Source of the DNA: Falsiroseomonas selenitidurans
GTDB taxonomy: Bacteria > Pseudomonadota > Alphaproteobacteria > Acetobacterales > Acetobacteraceae
Direction of reading: 5' to 3'
Assembly: GCF_012103215.1 (NCBI RefSeq)
Contig: NZ_JAAVNE010000022.1
Location: 21,092 to 85,091, forward strand
DNA: 64,000 bases
The position numbers and the translations under genes are program-made. Numbering within the stretch: the stretch's first letter is position 1; every line of letters starts with the position of its first letter. The notes beneath the pieces were generated by a model that had not been told where the DNA came from, did not search any database, and saw only the letters and a list, made by a program, of their open reading frames with translations. Below, one piece after another: positions 62,668 through 64,000 of this stretch.

Positions 62668-63278
62668 CGCTGCCCTGGTACAATCTCGCGGTCGCGCTGG
62701 GCATCGGGCTGCTGATCGGCCTGGAGCGGGAACGCAGCAAGGGCGAGGGCCCGACACGGCGCCCGGCCGGCATTCGGACATTCGCCCTAGCCAGCCTGCT
62801 CGGTGCTGTGGCTACTCACCTAGGTGGGACAGTGCTGTTGGCCGTTGCCCTGGCCGGGATGATTGCGCTGACCGCCCTGTCCTACCTCCGGAGCCATGAC
62901 ACGGATCACGGGCTGACGACCGAGATTGGCCTCTTGATCGCGCCGCTGCTCGGTGCCTTGGCCATGGCCGAACCGCTGCTCGCCGCAGGGCTGGCGGCGG
63001 CTGTCGCCGTGGTCTTTGCTGCGAAGGCGCCGATGCATGATTTCGTGAAGGGCGCGCTGACCGACGCCGAGGTGAAGGATGGCCTCGTCTTCGCGATCGT
63101 AACCCTCGTCATCTGGCCGCTGGTTCCTGATCGACAGCTTGCGCCGTTCGACGCAATTAACCCGCACGACGTCTGGCTGCTTGTCGTCCTTATAATGGCG
63201 CTCGGCGAGGCGCTGCGGGGCCGGTTGCCGCGTCAACATCGCGGGCGACCCTTATCCAGCCCAAGCCGCACCGCTTAG
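62664..63278 (+). CDS. MgtC/DUF4010-type membrane protein, C-terminally shortened
   Basis: A 204-residue protein with about six helices. NLAVALGIGLLIGLERERSKGEGPTRRPAGIRTFALASLLG is the MgtC-type start, and later blocks (SHDTDHGLTTEIGLLIAPLLGALA; FVKGALTDAEVKDGLVFAIVTLVIWPLVPD; NPHDVWLLVVLIMALGEAL) match DUF4010. Known full-length proteins are about 420 residues; this one ends in unlike RGRLPRQHRGRPLSSPSRTA, so roughly half is missing. GTG 62664 overlaps the ATPase stop. The 3' end overlaps the convergent response-regulator gene by four bases. Confidence 0.8.
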   Translation: MTLPWYNLAVALGIGLLIGLERERSKGEGPTRRPAGIRTFALASLLGAVATHLGGTVLLAVALAGMIALTALSYLRSHDTDHGLTTEIGLLIAPLLGALAMAEPLLAAGLAAAVAVVFAAKAPMHDFVKGALTDAEVKDGLVFAIVTLVIWPLVPDRQLAPFDAINPHDVWLLVVLIMALGEALRGRLPRQHRGRPLSSPSRTA

Positions 63279-63763
63279 CCGGCCGGCGCAACCGGCGAAG
63301 CGCGGCCGCAGACCTGTGCGATGGCCAGGCCCAGCGCTAAATCGGTGAAAGGCTTCTGGAGTTCCGCCACGCCAGCGGGCATACTGGTGTGAAAGACCCT
63401 GCCTCCGCTCATCCAGACATGAGGGATGAACCCATCGCGCAAGATCCGCTCGATGGCGCCGTGGCCGCTGCCGGCGCGCAGGCGCTCATCCACCAGAATC
63501 AGGCCAGGCCGGACGCGGGCCGCAGACGATACCGCACCCTCCTCCGTGTCCTCGACACTGATCACCTCATGGCCCATGCCCGCGAGAACCCGCTCGAGCA
63601 GCATGCCGATGATCACCTCATCCTCGATGACGAGCACGCGCAGCACGCCGCCTCTCCGCTCCCAGCTTCCACCCTCGTTGACCCAGGCTTCGACCTGCTG
63701 CTGCAGTTCCACTGCGGCGTCACCTGGGTTGGCGTCTGAATCAATGGCCAATGCCTGCCTCAT
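63275..63763 (-). CDS. Single-domain response regulator (receiver)
   Basis: A 162-residue CheY-like protein. RVLVIEDEVIIGMLLERVLAG has the acidic pair, LILVDERLRAG the phospho-accepting aspartate, HVWMSGG the threonine/serine-position segment and ELQKPF the conserved lysine. No output domain follows. The start is uncertain: ATG 63763 is used; GTG 63805 and a GTG nearer the receiver are possible. No histidine kinase is in view. Convergent with the shortened MgtC gene; the IS3 end lies upstream. Confidence 0.8.
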   Translation of the reverse strand: MRQALAIDSDANPGDAAVELQQQVEAWVNEGGSWERRGGVLRVLVIEDEVIIGMLLERVLAGMGHEVISVEDTEEGAVSSAARVRPGLILVDERLRAGSGHGAIERILRDGFIPHVWMSGGRVFHTSMPAGVAELQKPFTDLALGLAIAQVCGRASPVAPAG

Positions 63764-63901
63764 CCCTTGCGCCTGAGAGACCGTGCAAATGCTCTCAGCG
63801 CTCACGTAGCTGTGAGCAACTTCGCCTACCTTAGGTCATTGGCCTTGTTGCCGCGCAGGATCGGAAACTACTGAGGTTACGCGATGCGCCGTCTGGCACT
63901 C

Positions 63902-64000
63902 TGGAGTGGCCCCCATCAAACCGGACACGCGGCATGGTTGGCTGACTGCAGGGCGATGAACTCACGGGGCGAGCGCATGCGCAAGCCGGAGTGCGGGTGG
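63902..64000. mobile_element. End of an IS3-family insertion sequence (runs off the window)
   Basis: From 63902 the sequence TGGAGTGGCCCCCATC... looks like an IS3-family terminal repeat, and the next bases encode the last residues of a transposase on the minus strand. The rest of the element is beyond 64000, so target-site duplication cannot be checked. Confidence 0.65.
63916..64000 (-). CDS. IS3-family transposase (OrfB), C-terminal fragment at window edge
   Basis: The minus frame reads HPHSGLRMRSPREFIALQSANHAACPV then TGA at 63916. PHSGLxxRSPREF is the C-terminal signature of IS3-family OrfB integrase domains. Only 27 residues are visible; no catalytic residue is in the window. Confidence 0.75.
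   Translation of the reverse strand, partial: HPHSGLRMRSPREFIALQSANHAACPV

Overview
The window is a high-GC chromosomal segment. Gene content and style (several orphan Bug/TctC solute receptors, peptide ABC transporters, a molybdenum hydroxylase subunit, Kdo and rhamnose surface-sugar genes, a PEP-CTERM protein) suggest an alphaproteobacterium of the Acetobacteraceae (Roseomonas-like). That placement is inferred from gene content; no rRNA or other marker gene is present.

Layout. 1-1.95 kb: a partial XRE/ImmA-type regulator-protease, a 63-residue YjzC-like protein and a tRNA-Gly(GCC). 2.2-4.5 kb: an orphan molybdopterin-binding dehydrogenase subunit. 4.5-20.7 kb: a surface-polysaccharide region. 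It holds the coupled rmlBACD operon for dTDP-L-rhamnose, kdsA, kdsB and kdsD for Kdo, three glycosyltransferases (two GT2, one GT4), two pyruvyl-transferase-like genes (one split by a stop codon), a GT29 sialyltransferase-like gene, and two genes with galectin-like domains. 20.8-27.8 kb: an M20 amidohydrolase followed by a complete Dpp-type peptide ABC transporter. 27.9-30.9 kb: modABC with a divergent short modE and a likely Mo-box. 30.9-40.3 kb: small catabolic operons (SDR, LigI-like hydrolase, three Bug receptors, SnoaL-like, alpha/beta hydrolase, Ldh-type dehydrogenase, extradiol-type VOC protein) and a GntR regulator whose probable operator occurs twice.

40.3-51.9 kb is an iron/haem region. 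It has an MgtC protein, a ChaN-like protein, an IsdG/HmoA-type haem monooxygenase, a PhyH-type oxygenase, a ChuX/HutX-like protein, a Yej/Dpp-type importer with a permease-ATPase-ATPase fusion, a TonB-dependent haem-type receptor and an unknown 163-residue protein. Four copies of a 15-bp Fur-like 7-1-7 box sit at its promoters. 51.9-53.8 kb: haloacid dehalogenase, redoxin and glutathione transferase. 54.2 kb: a DUF4394/PEP-CTERM protein behind a near-consensus sigma-54 promoter.

55.1-64 kb looks like accessory DNA. It contains a P-type ATPase remnant, a coupled five-gene redox operon (cupin, FNR/ferredoxin-type reductase, membrane cytochrome b, membrane-anchored octahaem cytochrome c, VIT-type iron/manganese transporter), a P-type cation ATPase, a shortened MgtC/DUF4010 protein, a response regulator, and the end of an IS3-family element running off the window.

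The strongest candidates for something undescribed are the bacterial galectin-like proteins in the polysaccharide cluster, the octahaem-VIT redox operon, and the haem locus that uses a peptide-type ABC importer.
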